A stretch of DNA of 64,000 nt from Cupriavidus sp. P-10 (GCF_003402535.2 NZ_AP025172.1:186001-250000), one strand, 5' to 3'. Positions 8,867 through 18,190 are shown, counted from the first letter of the stretch. A program made the numbers and translations. The notes: a model not told the origin generated them from the sequence alone.

Positions 8867-8904
8867 TGTCACGAAATGAGACATGAATGTCGTGAAATGA
8901 GAGA
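8867..8904. promoter_or_regulatory. Direct repeats, candidate AraC-type operator
   Basis: TGTCACGAAATGAGACA (8867-8883) and TGTCGTGAAATGAGAGA (8888-8904) match at 14 of 17 positions and start 21 bases apart, two helical turns. This is the arrangement AraC-family dimers bind. The pair lies between the AraC gene and the BKACE operon. Confidence 0.65.
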
Positions 8905-8916
8905 CAACGCCCAACC

Positions 8917-8938
8917 CGGGATTACTAGACTAATCCCG
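8917..8938. promoter_or_regulatory. Perfect inverted repeat upstream of the BKACE operon
   Basis: CGGGATTA (8917-8924) and TAATCCCG (8931-8938) are perfect 8-base arms around CTAGAC. The dyad lies 13 bases past the direct repeats and 160 bases before the BKACE start, so it may be a second operator or part of the promoter. Confidence 0.5.
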
Positions 8939-9097
8939 TAAATCGACGACAGACGAAACCCCATGGCAACCCCTCGGAACAAGGTCATCATTCTGAGCAG
9001 TCCAGTTGCGACAAGTCATTTACGTTGATTGATGCCCGATCCGGCGTCCCAAATCGTGGCGGCGCCGATAACCAAAATTCTGCACAAGGAGATAGAA

Positions 9098-10156
9098 ATG
9101 CAATTTCTGGATGATTCGCTGCACCCGGAGAACATGGACAAGGTGGTCATCACCGTGGCCCCGTACGGCCCGGAGTGGATGCCGGAAGATTTCCCGGAAG
9201 ACATCCCGGTGACCATGGAAGAGCAGATCCAGAAGGCGGTGGATTGCTATGAAGCCGGCGCCAGCGTGCTGCACCTGCACGTGCGGGAGCCGGATGGCAA
9301 GGGCTCCAAGCGCCTGTCCATGTTCAACGAACTGATCGCCGGCGTGCGCAAGGCGGTGCCGGACATGATCATCCAGGTCGGCGGCTCGATCTCGTTCGCG
9401 CCGGAAGATGAAGGCCAGGCCGCGAAGTGGCTGGATGATGACACGCGTCACGCGCTGGCTGACCTCGACCCCAAGCCGGACCAGGTGACGGTAGCGCTCA
9501 ACACCATCCAGATGAACATCATGGAGTTGATCTACCCGGAGTTCTACGAGAACACGCACATGGCCAACCCGGCCGTCTACGACGCGTACCGTGAAATGGT
9601 TGTCCCGGCCGGCCCAGCCTGGGCGGAAGAGCACCTGCGCCGCCTGCAGGAAGCCGGCATCCAGCCGCACTTCCAGCTGGTTGGCATGCATGCGCTCGAA
9701 ACGCTGGACCGCATGGTGCGCAGGGGCATCTACAAGGGGCCGCTGAACCTGACCTGCATCGGCATCGGTGGCGGCCACCATGGACCGCACCCGTACAACC
9801 TGTTCGATTTCATCCAGCGTGCGCCGGATGGCTGCACCATCACCTCCGAGTCGTTGTTCAAGAACGTACTGCCGTGGAACACGATGGCGCTGGCAATGGG
9901 CATGCACGTGCGCTGCGGCATTGAGGATACCCTCATCGATCAGCACGGCAATCGCTTCACCTCGGTGCAGCAGATCCAGCAGACCGTGCGTATCGCCAGG
10001 GAACTGGGCCGCGAGATCGCCAATGGCAAGGAAGCGCGGGAAATCTACCGCATCGGCACCTGGTACAACGATGTCGATGAAACCCTGGCCGCCAACGGCA
10101 TGACCCCGAACCGCAAGCCCGGTGTCAGGAACGTGCCGCTGCGCAGCGCAGCCTGA
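9098..10156 (+). CDS. Beta-keto acid cleavage enzyme (BKACE, 3-keto-5-aminohexanoate cleavage family)
   Basis: A 352-residue member of the BKACE family (PF05853), which condenses a beta-keto acid with acetyl-CoA and cleaves it into acetoacetate and a new CoA ester, using a divalent metal. The metal-ligand motif is HLHVREPDG with His59 and His61, and the later GIGGGHHGPH and GMHVRCGIEDTL segments match the family core. It is longer than the common 310-residue members. The ATG at 9098 is preceded by AAGGAG at good distance. It heads an operon with an SDR, a quinone reductase and a Bug receptor, suggesting uptake and breakdown of a beta-hydroxy or beta-keto acid. Confidence 0.88.
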   Translation: MQFLDDSLHPENMDKVVITVAPYGPEWMPEDFPEDIPVTMEEQIQKAVDCYEAGASVLHLHVREPDGKGSKRLSMFNELIAGVRKAVPDMIIQVGGSISFAPEDEGQAAKWLDDDTRHALADLDPKPDQVTVALNTIQMNIMELIYPEFYENTHMANPAVYDAYREMVVPAGPAWAEEHLRRLQEAGIQPHFQLVGMHALETLDRMVRRGIYKGPLNLTCIGIGGGHHGPHPYNLFDFIQRAPDGCTITSESLFKNVLPWNTMALAMGMHVRCGIEDTLIDQHGNRFTSVQQIQQTVRIARELGREIANGKEAREIYRIGTWYNDVDETLAANGMTPNRKPGVRNVPLRSAA

Positions 10157-10263
10157 GCCTGCAACGGCGCAGACAAAGAATCGATCCGGTTGATGTGGGC
10201 ACGCCAGCCTGAATTGCTGCAACTGGATCGATCTGTTTTGACTTGATTCAATGAGGGAATGCC

Positions 10264-11010
10264 ATGACTCGTACCGTCGTTCTCGTTACGGGAGCCACGT
10301 CTGGAATCGGCCGCGCAACGGCGCTTGCATTTGGCCGCGATGGGGCGCAACTGGTTTGCTCCGGCCGCAATGCCACTGCAGGCGCCGCACTTGTGTCTCA
10401 ACTCCGGGAGCTCGGTGCCGAGGCCGAGTTCGTGCCTGCTGACGTAGGTAATGAGGCGCAGGTCCGCCAACTCGTCGAGCATGCCGTCACCCGCTTCGGA
10501 CGGCTCGATGTCGCTGTGAACAGTGCAGGGACCGAAGGCACGCCAGGGTCGATCGTCGACCAGACGGTTGAATCCTATGCCGCGACCTTCGATGCGAATG
10601 TGCTTGGAACATTCCTGAGCATGAAGTACGAGCTGCGCGTCATGCTGGAGCAGAAGGAGGGCGTTGTGATCAACCTCTCCTCCACCATGGGAAGCCGCGG
10701 CAACGCACAGAATCCGATGTATGTGGCCAGCAAGCATGCGATCGAGGGCTTGACCAAGGCTGCCGCACTCGAGGCGGCCAGATCGAATGTGAGAGTGAAT
10801 GCGGTTGCCCCTGGCCCGATCGAGACCGGGATGCTGGATCGCATTGCGGGAGGCGCCGGCAACGTTGCGGCAGTTGCCGCGACGATCCCGGCAGGACGCA
10901 TCGGGACCCCGGAGGAGGTCGCCGACGCCATCGTGTTCCTGGCGTCTGCACGGTCCAGGTACATAACGGGCCAGATTCTCGGAGTCAATGGCGGCAAGAC
11001 AGCGATGTAA
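10264..11010 (+). CDS. SDR family oxidoreductase
   Basis: A 248-residue classical short-chain dehydrogenase/reductase. The cofactor loop is TGATSGIG (9-16), NSAG is at 86-89 in place of the usual NNAG, and the catalytic pair is Tyr153-Lys157 with serine in NLSST (139-140). The C-terminal GQILGVNGG is typical. Next to a BKACE enzyme it plausibly oxidises a beta-hydroxy acid to the beta-keto acid that BKACE cleaves; that role is inferred from position only. Confidence 0.9.
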   Translation: MTRTVVLVTGATSGIGRATALAFGRDGAQLVCSGRNATAGAALVSQLRELGAEAEFVPADVGNEAQVRQLVEHAVTRFGRLDVAVNSAGTEGTPGSIVDQTVESYAATFDANVLGTFLSMKYELRVMLEQKEGVVINLSSTMGSRGNAQNPMYVASKHAIEGLTKAAALEAARSNVRVNAVAPGPIETGMLDRIAGGAGNVAAVAATIPAGRIGTPEEVADAIVFLASARSRYITGQILGVNGGKTAM

Positions 11011-11086
11011 TCCCCGGCGCGCTGGGTAGTGGGATTGCCCCAGGCGCGCTCGGACGCAATGAATCAATTATTTCAGGAGACAAGTC

Positions 11087-12058
11087 ATGGCAAAGGCAAT
11101 CCGGTTTCACGAGACGGGCAGCGCTGATGTCCTCAAGCTCGAGACCGTGGAAGTCGGCGATCCGGGCCCCGGTCAGGCGCGTGTGCGGCACAGCTACATC
11201 GCCGTCAATTTCATCGATATCTATTTCCGCACCGGCCACTATCCGCTGGACCTGCCCAACGGCCTCGGCTCTGACGCCGTGGGTGTGGTCGAGGCCGTGG
11301 GCCCCGGTGTCACCGACATCCGCGCGGGCGACCGCGTGGGCTACCTGCTCGGCCCGCAGGGCGCCTACTCGGATGTGCGGGTCATGCCTGCCGAGTGGCT
11401 GATCCCGCTGCCGGACGGCGTCTCCGACCGCGTCGCCTCGACGCTCATCATGAAGGGGATGACGGCGCAATACCTGTTCCGCCAGGTTTATCCGCTCAAG
11501 GGCGGCGAAACCATCCTCTATCACGCCGCGGCCGGCGGCGTGGGCCTGATCGCCTCCCAGTGGGCACGCGCGCTTGGCGTAAACATGATCGGGACGGTCA
11601 GCACCGACGAGAAGGCCGAGCTTGCCAGGGCCAACGGCTGCGCGCACGTCATCGTCACCTCGCGCGAGAACATCGTCGATCGCGTGATGGAAATCACCGA
11701 CGGCAAGAAGGTCCCGGTGGTGTTCGATTCGGTCGGCAAGTCGACGCTGGACGCCTCGCTGTCCTGCCTGCAGGTACGCGGCACGCTGGTCAGCAACGGC
11801 ACGACTTCAGGACCGGTCGAGATCGACAGCCGCACGCTCGCGGCAAAGGGCTCGCTCTGGGTCACGCGTCCGGCCATGGTGCATTACGCCACGCCGCGCT
11901 CGCACATGCTTGCCATGGCCAACGAGGTATTCGACATGGTGATGGCCGGAAAGATCACCAGCGAGCCGAAGCAGCAGTTTGCGCTGGAAGAGGCCGCACA
12001 GGCCCATCGCGCCCTGGAAAACCGGCAGACGAGCGGCGCCACGGTGCTGGTGCCTTAA
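11087..12058 (+). CDS. Quinone oxidoreductase (QorA-type MDR)
   Basis: A 323-residue zinc-independent MDR protein close to E. coli Qor: YIAVNFIDIYFRTGHYPLDLP in the substrate domain, LYHAAAGGVGLIASQWA as the NADPH-binding loop (near 144-160), and a C-terminal AHRALENRQTSGATVL segment. It reduces quinones by one electron with NADPH. Expression with BKACE and SDR genes suggests a redox or detoxifying role in that pathway. Confidence 0.9.
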   Translation: MAKAIRFHETGSADVLKLETVEVGDPGPGQARVRHSYIAVNFIDIYFRTGHYPLDLPNGLGSDAVGVVEAVGPGVTDIRAGDRVGYLLGPQGAYSDVRVMPAEWLIPLPDGVSDRVASTLIMKGMTAQYLFRQVYPLKGGETILYHAAAGGVGLIASQWARALGVNMIGTVSTDEKAELARANGCAHVIVTSRENIVDRVMEITDGKKVPVVFDSVGKSTLDASLSCLQVRGTLVSNGTTSGPVEIDSRTLAAKGSLWVTRPAMVHYATPRSHMLAMANEVFDMVMAGKITSEPKQQFALEEAAQAHRALENRQTSGATVLVP

Positions 12059-12101
12059 AGCGGTTCAGTAGTCCCCTCCGATGCGTGCCGCAGCCGCATT
12101 T

Positions 12102-12125
12102 CCACCCTCTCCAAGGCGAGGGTGG
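12102..12125 (+). terminator. Stem-loop between qor-like and Bug genes
   Basis: CCACCCTC (12102-12109) pairs with GAGGGTGG (12118-12125) around an 8-base loop, followed by a G run rather than T. It may attenuate transcription or stabilise the upstream mRNA; intergenic hairpins of this kind are common in Burkholderiaceae. Confidence 0.4.
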
Positions 12126-12187
12126 GGGGGCGCCTGCGCTCTCGAAAGCAAGCTCACATTGCTGGATATACCGAGATGGAGACAAAG

Positions 12188-13168
12188 ATGTCAGACCGAC
12201 CTGCCGTTCTGCGCGTGCGCCGCGTCGTCGCCGCGACGGCCCTTGCACTTGCCATGCCCGCCGCCATGGCGTGGACCAACAAGCCAGTGCGCGTACTGGT
12301 GCCAGCACCTGCCGGCGGCACGATTGACGTGATGGCCCGCATGCTGTCCGAACAACTGACGGCGGACCTGGGCCAGCCCGTGGTCGTCGACAACAAGCCG
12401 GGTGCCGGCGGCGCCATCGCGGTCGGCGCACTGCTGGCGGCGCCGCCCGATGGCCAGACCATCCTGGTGTCGGCGACCAACGTGTTTGCGGAAATCCCCC
12501 ACGTGATGAAGGTGCCCTACGATCCGATGAAGGACGTGAAGCCGGTCGCCGCCGCGGCCAGGTCGACCCTGCTGCTCGTCAGCGCGCCCAGCCTGCCGGC
12601 CAAAGACCTGCCGGGGCTGATCAGCTACGTGAAGGCGCATCCGGGCAACCTGAGCTTCGCCACCTACGGCCCGGGCACGGCCTCGCAGTACGCCGGCATG
12701 ATCATGAACCAGAAGGCGGGGATGGATCTGCAGAACATCCCGTTCCCTGGATCGCCGCCAGCCCTGACGCAGGTGATGGGCGGGCAGATCGCCGTGATGT
12801 ATGACGGCATGGTGACGTCGCTGCCCTACCTCAAGGCGGGCAAGCTCAAGGCCTATGCCGTGGCCGCCAGGCAGCGCTTGCCGATGCTCCCGCAGGTGCC
12901 AACCTTCGCCGAACTGGGCTATCCGGATGTTGACTTCAGCAACTGGACCGGCGTGTTCGTGTCATCCAGGGTGCCGGCCGATCTGACCGAGAAGATCCAG
13001 GCCGCGGTCTACAAGGCAGGCTCCCGGCCCGGCGTGCAGGAGCGGATTGCCGCGCTCGGCTTCGAGCCGCTGCAGCCGCAGAGCCTTGGCCAGCTCAGCC
13101 AGAATCTGCGCGCCGATTTCGATCGCAACGCCCGCATGGTGAAGACCTACAACATCCAGCCGCAATGA
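12188..13168 (+). CDS. Bug family tripartite tricarboxylate transporter substrate-binding protein
   Basis: A 326-residue periplasmic receptor of the Bug (Bordetella uptake gene) family. It has a signal peptide with LALAMPAAMA as the cleavage region, then KPVRVLVPAPAGGTIDVMARML and GQPVVVDNKPGAGGAIA, the two ligand-loop signatures of Bug proteins. Bug receptors bind carboxylic acids, often without a linked TctAB membrane pair, and none is seen here. I chose the ATG at 12188 because GGAGA lies 6 bases upstream; 12176 is possible. The operon continues only into a broken dioxygenase start. Confidence 0.9.
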   Translation: MSDRPAVLRVRRVVAATALALAMPAAMAWTNKPVRVLVPAPAGGTIDVMARMLSEQLTADLGQPVVVDNKPGAGGAIAVGALLAAPPDGQTILVSATNVFAEIPHVMKVPYDPMKDVKPVAAAARSTLLLVSAPSLPAKDLPGLISYVKAHPGNLSFATYGPGTASQYAGMIMNQKAGMDLQNIPFPGSPPALTQVMGGQIAVMYDGMVTSLPYLKAGKLKAYAVAARQRLPMLPQVPTFAELGYPDVDFSNWTGVFVSSRVPADLTEKIQAAVYKAGSRPGVQERIAALGFEPLQPQSLGQLSQNLRADFDRNARMVKTYNIQPQ

Positions 13169-13180
13169 CATCGATCGACC

Positions 13181-13255
13181 ATGCGAGTTGAACAGCTTAC
13201 CTGCGCGATCGGCGCAGAACTCATTGGGGTCAGCCTGGCCGAGAAAGTCGCAACA
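13181..13255 (+). pseudogene. N-terminal fragment of a TauD/TfdA-type dioxygenase
   Basis: Twelve bases after the Bug stop an ATG opens a frame whose first 24 residues (VEQLTCAIGAELIGVSLAE) match the start of alpha-ketoglutarate-dependent TauD/TfdA dioxygenases. The similarity stops near 13255, where the sequence passes into an inverted flippase fragment and the frame soon ends. This is the cut end of the BKACE operon. Confidence 0.6.
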
Positions 13256-13264
13256 GGCTTGCCG

Positions 13265-13551
13265 CGGCCCACCACAGCCGCCGTTTCTCGCAAGACGAAC
13301 ACGTGGGCGAGCAACCTGTGTTGAGCGTCCGGGGTGGGCTGTGCAACAAGGCGCGGAACAACGACTTCACCGCCACAGATTAGTGCGATCGATGCAGCCA
13401 TCAACACCAGGGACTGTGCGTACTGAAATTCGGCAAAGCCTTCCAGACCGACTGCGCGTGCAATCAGTCCAGTCGTGACGATGCCGAATGCCACTTGAAG
13501 CCCGCGCTCAAAAACAAGCCAAAGCACATTGCGGGCGATCTTCATCCGCAT
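13265..13551 (-). pseudogene. N-terminal fragment of a polysaccharide flippase (Wzx/MATE-like)
   Basis: From the ATG at 13551 the frame encodes two hydrophobic helices in the pattern of polysaccharide flippases (LWLVFERGLQVAFGIVTTGL, then FAEFQYAQSLVLMAASIAL). It follows the family up to VFVLRET and then runs into antisense of the TauD fragment. Only about 95 of roughly 400 residues remain, so it is a dead fragment joined tail to tail with the dioxygenase start. Confidence 0.65.
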
Positions 13552-14665
13552 GACTCGTTCCCTCTTATAGGGTGAACACTCGCTGGCGTGACAGCTTGAT
13601 CCTACCGCTCGCGGTCGAGTCGGCCAGCTTTGCTGGTAGTTCTCACCGAGGACTCAGCACACCTTCCGTTGCCTTGATCTAGCGCGGAACTATGCCGGCA
13701 GTAGCGATTTCTGGCATGAGCGGGACGGGAATGCACTTCATCGGCATTCTGTGTAGGAGGCCCCTCAATGAGTCCGGCTGCACTGCTCGACGCAAGAACA
13801 CTTTCGGTTGTCCATCCGCCCGCGACCGTGCGATCGAGCACACCAGCTGGTTTCAAAGGAGAAAACCTGACCGGAACACGACTGGAGTTGAGAAGCGAGC
13901 GAATTTCGAAGAATCATCGGAGTTGGCCTCTGGTCGCGCTGGCAGTGGCCATACGACGTCTCGCGCAACGAGCCATCGGGCACCCGGGAATCTCGCAGGC
14001 AGTTGATGTCGCGATTGGAATGATGCTTCTCAATACGCCAGCAAATCCTGCCGAAGGAGCTTCGTCTGGCATCGTTTCCCTGGGTTGATGCCTGTAATGC
14101 TTGCGCTGTCACGTGTAACTATTGCACGGTAGCCGACGAGTAGGTTGGCGCGACTTCGAGTTGTGGGTGGCGGCACGTATCTGACAGCGCATTGTCACCT
14201 CTGGCGCGTATGCAAGCGTCAACTTGCTTGTCTCCCTTCTGAAACAAAGGTTCCGATTCACGCTGACCGGCAATCCTTCTGCCGCGATATTTCCAACAGA
14301 ATCAAGCAGCTAGCCGGGTTGGCACCGATCTCGCTTCGCCTGTTGGATCAATTTGCTATTCCGGGGAGAGGCCCGGCGTGCGCCAGCGACACTGGTGCCC
14401 GCTCAAGTTGGCAGTGACGCTACCGCCCGAAGGAAGTATCGGAGCGGCTCGCCCGAAATCAAGGATGGCGTTCCCCGCGCCTCTGTCTTGCGACGACTGG
14501 CGGGATGTTCCGTCCGTGCAGGGCATAGCCAAACGCGCCACAGGATTCATTTAAGGAGAGCGCCACGAGTACCTTGGTTGAAACAGCTTTTTCTCGGTCG
14601 GGGGACGCAGCTAGCTGCAGGCCTTCTCACCGTATTCCTGAAGTAATGACCTCAAAGGAGGTCGT
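13552..14665. other. 1.1 kb without a recognisable gene
   Basis: Short open frames occur on both strands but none shows a family match, a sensible start signal or consistent codon use. Base composition is less GC-rich than the neighbours. The stretch lies between a rearrangement junction and the kelch oxidase gene and probably holds that gene's promoter; the rest looks like decayed DNA. Confidence 0.5.
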
Positions 14666-16693
14666 ATGGCAAATCATCGTAAGGCCCTGTCACTGGCGAT
14701 GACAGGCACATGCTCGTTCTGGCTTATCGCAGCGCCGGCCGGTACTGCTTCGGCGGCGGCGGCATGCCCTGCCGCGGGTGCGGCAGTATGTGGGGTAAAC
14801 AGCGGGCTGGTTCCGGTTCACAAGGATTTCATCCACACCTCGCTGATATGGAACAAAAAGTACGCGGAATGTCCGAAGATGCTGATCTGGATGCGGCCAT
14901 CGGAGTACAAGCCGAAGCACTATCTCAATCCGCCGGTGCAGGGCGGTGGCTTCCCGGGATTCAACCCGAAGTACATCACCCTGGTACAGGGCGGCTTCGG
15001 GCTCGGGCAGCTCGACGAAAGCGGGTGGTCGCGCTACAGCGCTGACCTCGAGCGGGAAAACACCCAGATCGTCGATGTCTGTGGGCTGCAGTCCCTGATC
15101 GATACCGGTAGATTCACCAAGACGGCTATCGCCGACCTGACCAGCGCGGACATCAGCTATACCGAACCGTTCTTTTCGGACGCCGGCTTTTCCAGGGGAC
15201 TGGGATACAACCTGTTCTGCAATGGCCACGTGGCCGGCATCGATGGCCGCATCTACGTAGTCGGGCTGCATGACAAGGGCGGCAACAATGGCGGCAGGAA
15301 AGTCAACATATTCGACCCCCAGAGCGAGCAATGGGTATTCAGGCCTACGCCCTGCGTCAGGTCAGGCTTTGAATCGGACCCGACCGGCATGCTGTCACAT
15401 TGCAATCCGCTCAATGAGGACAACACCGATCCAAGGCTTCCGTCTGACCTGAAGTACCAGCGGTGGTACCCGACCGCCGTGACCCTGCCCGATGGGAAGA
15501 TCCTGGTGCTGTCCGGCTCGGACCAGGATACCAGCGTCGGGCCGGCCGGTGCGAGCGCCACCAAGGTACGGCAGGCCGTGCCGGAGGTGTATGACCCCAA
15601 GACGGACACCACGGTTGCGCTGGAGAGTGCGCGCAAGCTGCTGCCAATGTATCCGCGCGCCTTTGTGGTCCAGACCGGTCCTGGCGAGAAGGACTGGAAG
15701 GTCGCGGTGACATCCGAAGTCGTGCCGCCCTTGCCCGGGGAAACGGGCGGGCTCAGTATCACCGGATATGACCCGTTCTTCTACAGCGGCAAGACCTACC
15801 TGTTCGATGTCCAGGCCGCGCTGGCCGATCCCCTGATCGCCACGCCGGCGCAAAACCATTGGCAATATGTTGATACGGCGCAGAATGCCCACGACAGTGG
15901 CGCCGGGGCCATCATGGTAACGATCAACGCGGATGGCACATGGTTGCAGGACGTGTTCCTGTTCGGCGGATCCAATGGCGGCAACACACCGGGATCGGCG
16001 GTTGCGGAAACCATCAACTTCTCCAGTGCGACGCCAAAATGGAAGCCCCTTACCAACCTGGTCCAGCCGGTCTCGCAGAACAATGTCGTCGCGCTGCCGG
16101 ACGGGAAGCTGCTGGTCGTTGGTGGGGCCGATGACGGCGTCAACAGTCTGGTCTACCAGATGTACAATCCGGCCGACGGCAGCAGGACCGACGTGGCCAC
16201 TTCGCCGGTACCCCGGCATGACCATTCCACTGCGCTGCTTATGCCAAATGGTGGCGTTTGGGTTATGGGAGGCAACCGGGTCAACCTGATACCGGGATCG
16301 CCCCAAACGCAGGCGCAGCGTGACGCCGCGGTACCAGTCATCGAGTTCTACAAGCCGCCGTATTTCTTCAAGGGCGCGAAGCCGGTCATCACCAAGAGCC
16401 CAAACAGCATCCACTATGGCAACAGCTTCAAGCTTGACGTCTCGGGTACTGAAGTCGAATCGGTGACGCTGGTTCGTACTGGCCCGATCACCCACAACTG
16501 GACTTGGGGTAATCGCTACGTGAAGCTGCCGGTCCGGGTTCAGAACGACGGCAAACTGGATGTCACCGCGCCGCCGCTGCCAGGGCTTGCGATTGCCGGC
16601 GACTACGTGCTCTACGCCGTTGGCAAGAACGGGACCGTCAGCGAAGGTCGGCATGTGCTGCTGAAGTCAAAGGGGGACCCTGCGAACGACTAA
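14666..16693 (+). CDS. Galactose-oxidase-like (kelch, copper-radical-oxidase fold) secreted protein
   Basis: A 675-residue secreted protein with a signal peptide (cleavage near TASAAA, about residue 32), a seven-bladed kelch core and a C-terminal DUF1929 Ig-like domain (from about 572). Aligned by eye with Fusarium galactose oxidase and Streptomyces GlxA, the cysteine and tyrosine of the cross-linked cofactor are kept (Cys185 in LFCNGH, Tyr268 in RWYPT), as are the copper histidines His520 and His610. The axial tyrosine is Asp519 (RHDHS instead of RVYHS). A strong ribosome-binding site (AAAGGAGGT) precedes the ATG. It faces the GT2 polysaccharide operon and may oxidise its product. Confidence 0.85.
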   Translation: MANHRKALSLAMTGTCSFWLIAAPAGTASAAAACPAAGAAVCGVNSGLVPVHKDFIHTSLIWNKKYAECPKMLIWMRPSEYKPKHYLNPPVQGGGFPGFNPKYITLVQGGFGLGQLDESGWSRYSADLERENTQIVDVCGLQSLIDTGRFTKTAIADLTSADISYTEPFFSDAGFSRGLGYNLFCNGHVAGIDGRIYVVGLHDKGGNNGGRKVNIFDPQSEQWVFRPTPCVRSGFESDPTGMLSHCNPLNEDNTDPRLPSDLKYQRWYPTAVTLPDGKILVLSGSDQDTSVGPAGASATKVRQAVPEVYDPKTDTTVALESARKLLPMYPRAFVVQTGPGEKDWKVAVTSEVVPPLPGETGGLSITGYDPFFYSGKTYLFDVQAALADPLIATPAQNHWQYVDTAQNAHDSGAGAIMVTINADGTWLQDVFLFGGSNGGNTPGSAVAETINFSSATPKWKPLTNLVQPVSQNNVVALPDGKLLVVGGADDGVNSLVYQMYNPADGSRTDVATSPVPRHDHSTALLMPNGGVWVMGGNRVNLIPGSPQTQAQRDAAVPVIEFYKPPYFFKGAKPVITKSPNSIHYGNSFKLDVSGTEVESVTLVRTGPITHNWTWGNRYVKLPVRVQNDGKLDVTAPPLPGLAIAGDYVLYAVGKNGTVSEGRHVLLKSKGDPAND

Positions 16694-17341
16694 ACTTGCC
16701 GGATATTACCGCCGAACTCGTTCGGACCTTTCGCTCACGAAGCGGCACCGAACGGGTCGGCCTTTGGCACCCACGATCGATCCTGCAGGATTGGCGCTCT
16801 CAGATCTGTCCGTGGCAGCGACGCGCTTGTGCCAAGGAGCCGTCAGGACAACGCTGTTCCCGCTTCTAAGGGCTACTGCTGCATGGACGACTCTGGCAAC
16901 CGTCGCGTATCGATCTGTCCCGGCTGACGGGGTGGTTTCCCCGGCCCTTCGTCAGGAAAGGGCGTCGCGTGTTCCTCTCTTTGGCGGGGTTGGTCGGCCG
17001 GTGGAACCCGTGGTTTGCCCCCATCTCGATGGCGCGGTGTCGGGGTACTCATAATGTGCCTCCGTTTGAGACGTAGTCCCTACTGACTACACGCAACCGT
17101 CGTGCCAGCGTATGACGTGATGGGAAAGAAATCGCTGATGCATTTTCTACAAAGTATCGAGAGCGTTGAGTCGATCCCGACACGCAAATTTACCGATCTT
17201 TGTTAAGCCGCGAGGCGAACAAGAAGCGTACGGTCACGGATGTACTCTCCTGCGTCCAAAAGCGGAAAGCGAGCAACTACGCTGTGAGCACGGCAAGCCA
17301 CCTATCCGCGTGGGCTATCCGGGGGCGACGCGCGAGGTAAT
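16694..17341. other. Convergent gap of about 650 bases
   Basis: No coding region, RNA gene or strong stem-loop is visible here between the oxidase gene and the last gene of the polysaccharide operon. Small open frames lack homology. Confidence 0.5.
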
Positions 17342-18175
17342 TCAACGTCCCGAGTCGACTGCCTCGGCCAATGCGGCTCGCTCAACCCTCTTCCAACTCA
17401 TCGCCCACCCATATAACGCAATACACCCGAAGACAAGCATCGTCGGGCCGAATACAAACGACAGCAACGGCATCATCAACAACGAACAGGACACCATCAG
17501 ATAGACGTGCAAAGCCAGTTGCATCGGCACCGCGATCACCACAAACACAAGCGTGAGCAGCGTGAGGAATAGCTTCTTCGGCCACGAGAAGTCAAAGATG
17601 TAGTAGACCAGCGCATGCCCCCACGGCACCAGGAACAGGAAACTGGCACAGGTCTTCACGCCGTTGTCCACATACCTGCTGGCCGTGTACGGAAAGCTCT
17701 GCGGCGCCACCGCGAAGAACAGCAGTGCCGTGGCCTGGATGAACACGGCGAACAGCAGGAAATACCGCAGCGGCAGGTACTGGTCCCGTATCCGGAACGC
17801 CATCAGGCAGACGACAACGGTGCCGATCAGCGCTACACACCAGGTCAGCACGTCTGGCGCCGGGGCAATGACATCGGTGTAGGGCAGGTTGAAGTCGAAC
17901 CACGCCACCCGCGTCAATTGTTCGCTGACGCTACCGTCGATGCCGATCCTGTCGATCCAGAAGCGCAGCACACCCGCCCACAGTCCGCTGATCCGGTCGC
18001 GCAGCAACCATTCGCCTAGGTTGAACGCCACCGGCACGAGCAGGATCGCCGCAAGCGCGGGAATGGACAGGGTCAGGTGGTCCAGCGAACGATGCCTGGC
18101 CAGGCTCAGGACGGTCAGGCCAAGGGCGTCGCTCTGGTCGCGTGTGGCAGCAGTGTGTCCGGTAGGATGCCTCAT
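17342..18175 (-). CDS. Multi-pass membrane protein of the polysaccharide operon
   Basis: A 277-residue inner-membrane protein with about six hydrophobic segments (for example LTLSIPALAAILLVPVAFNL, YFLLFAVFIQATALLFFAVA and LFLTLLTLVFVVIAVPMQLA). I do not recognise the family. It is the last gene of the minus-strand operon that includes a GT2 synthase and a YaiO-type protein, 15 bases after the latter, so it may anchor or assist the synthase. The start at 18175 is the first ATG of the frame. Confidence 0.75.
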   Translation of the reverse strand: MRHPTGHTAATRDQSDALGLTVLSLARHRSLDHLTLSIPALAAILLVPVAFNLGEWLLRDRISGLWAGVLRFWIDRIGIDGSVSEQLTRVAWFDFNLPYTDVIAPAPDVLTWCVALIGTVVVCLMAFRIRDQYLPLRYFLLFAVFIQATALLFFAVAPQSFPYTASRYVDNGVKTCASFLFLVPWGHALVYYIFDFSWPKKLFLTLLTLVFVVIAVPMQLALHVYLMVSCSLLMMPLLSFVFGPTMLVFGCIALYGWAMSWKRVERAALAEAVDSGR

Positions 18176-18190
18176 GACTGGAACTCCGGG

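Noticed and set aside
9020..10222. 400-codon minus-strand open frame over the BKACE gene
   Set aside because: Its composition (His/Arg/Val-rich) is that of an antisense shadow, and the plus-strand gene has family motifs and a ribosome-binding site.
13765..14112. Overlapping open frames on both strands in the 13.5-14.6 kb gap
   Set aside because: Cys/Arg/Ser-rich translations without repeats, motifs or start signals; they look like chance frames.
15395..16654. 419-codon minus-strand frame in the kelch oxidase gene
   Set aside because: Antisense shadow of a well supported secreted protein.
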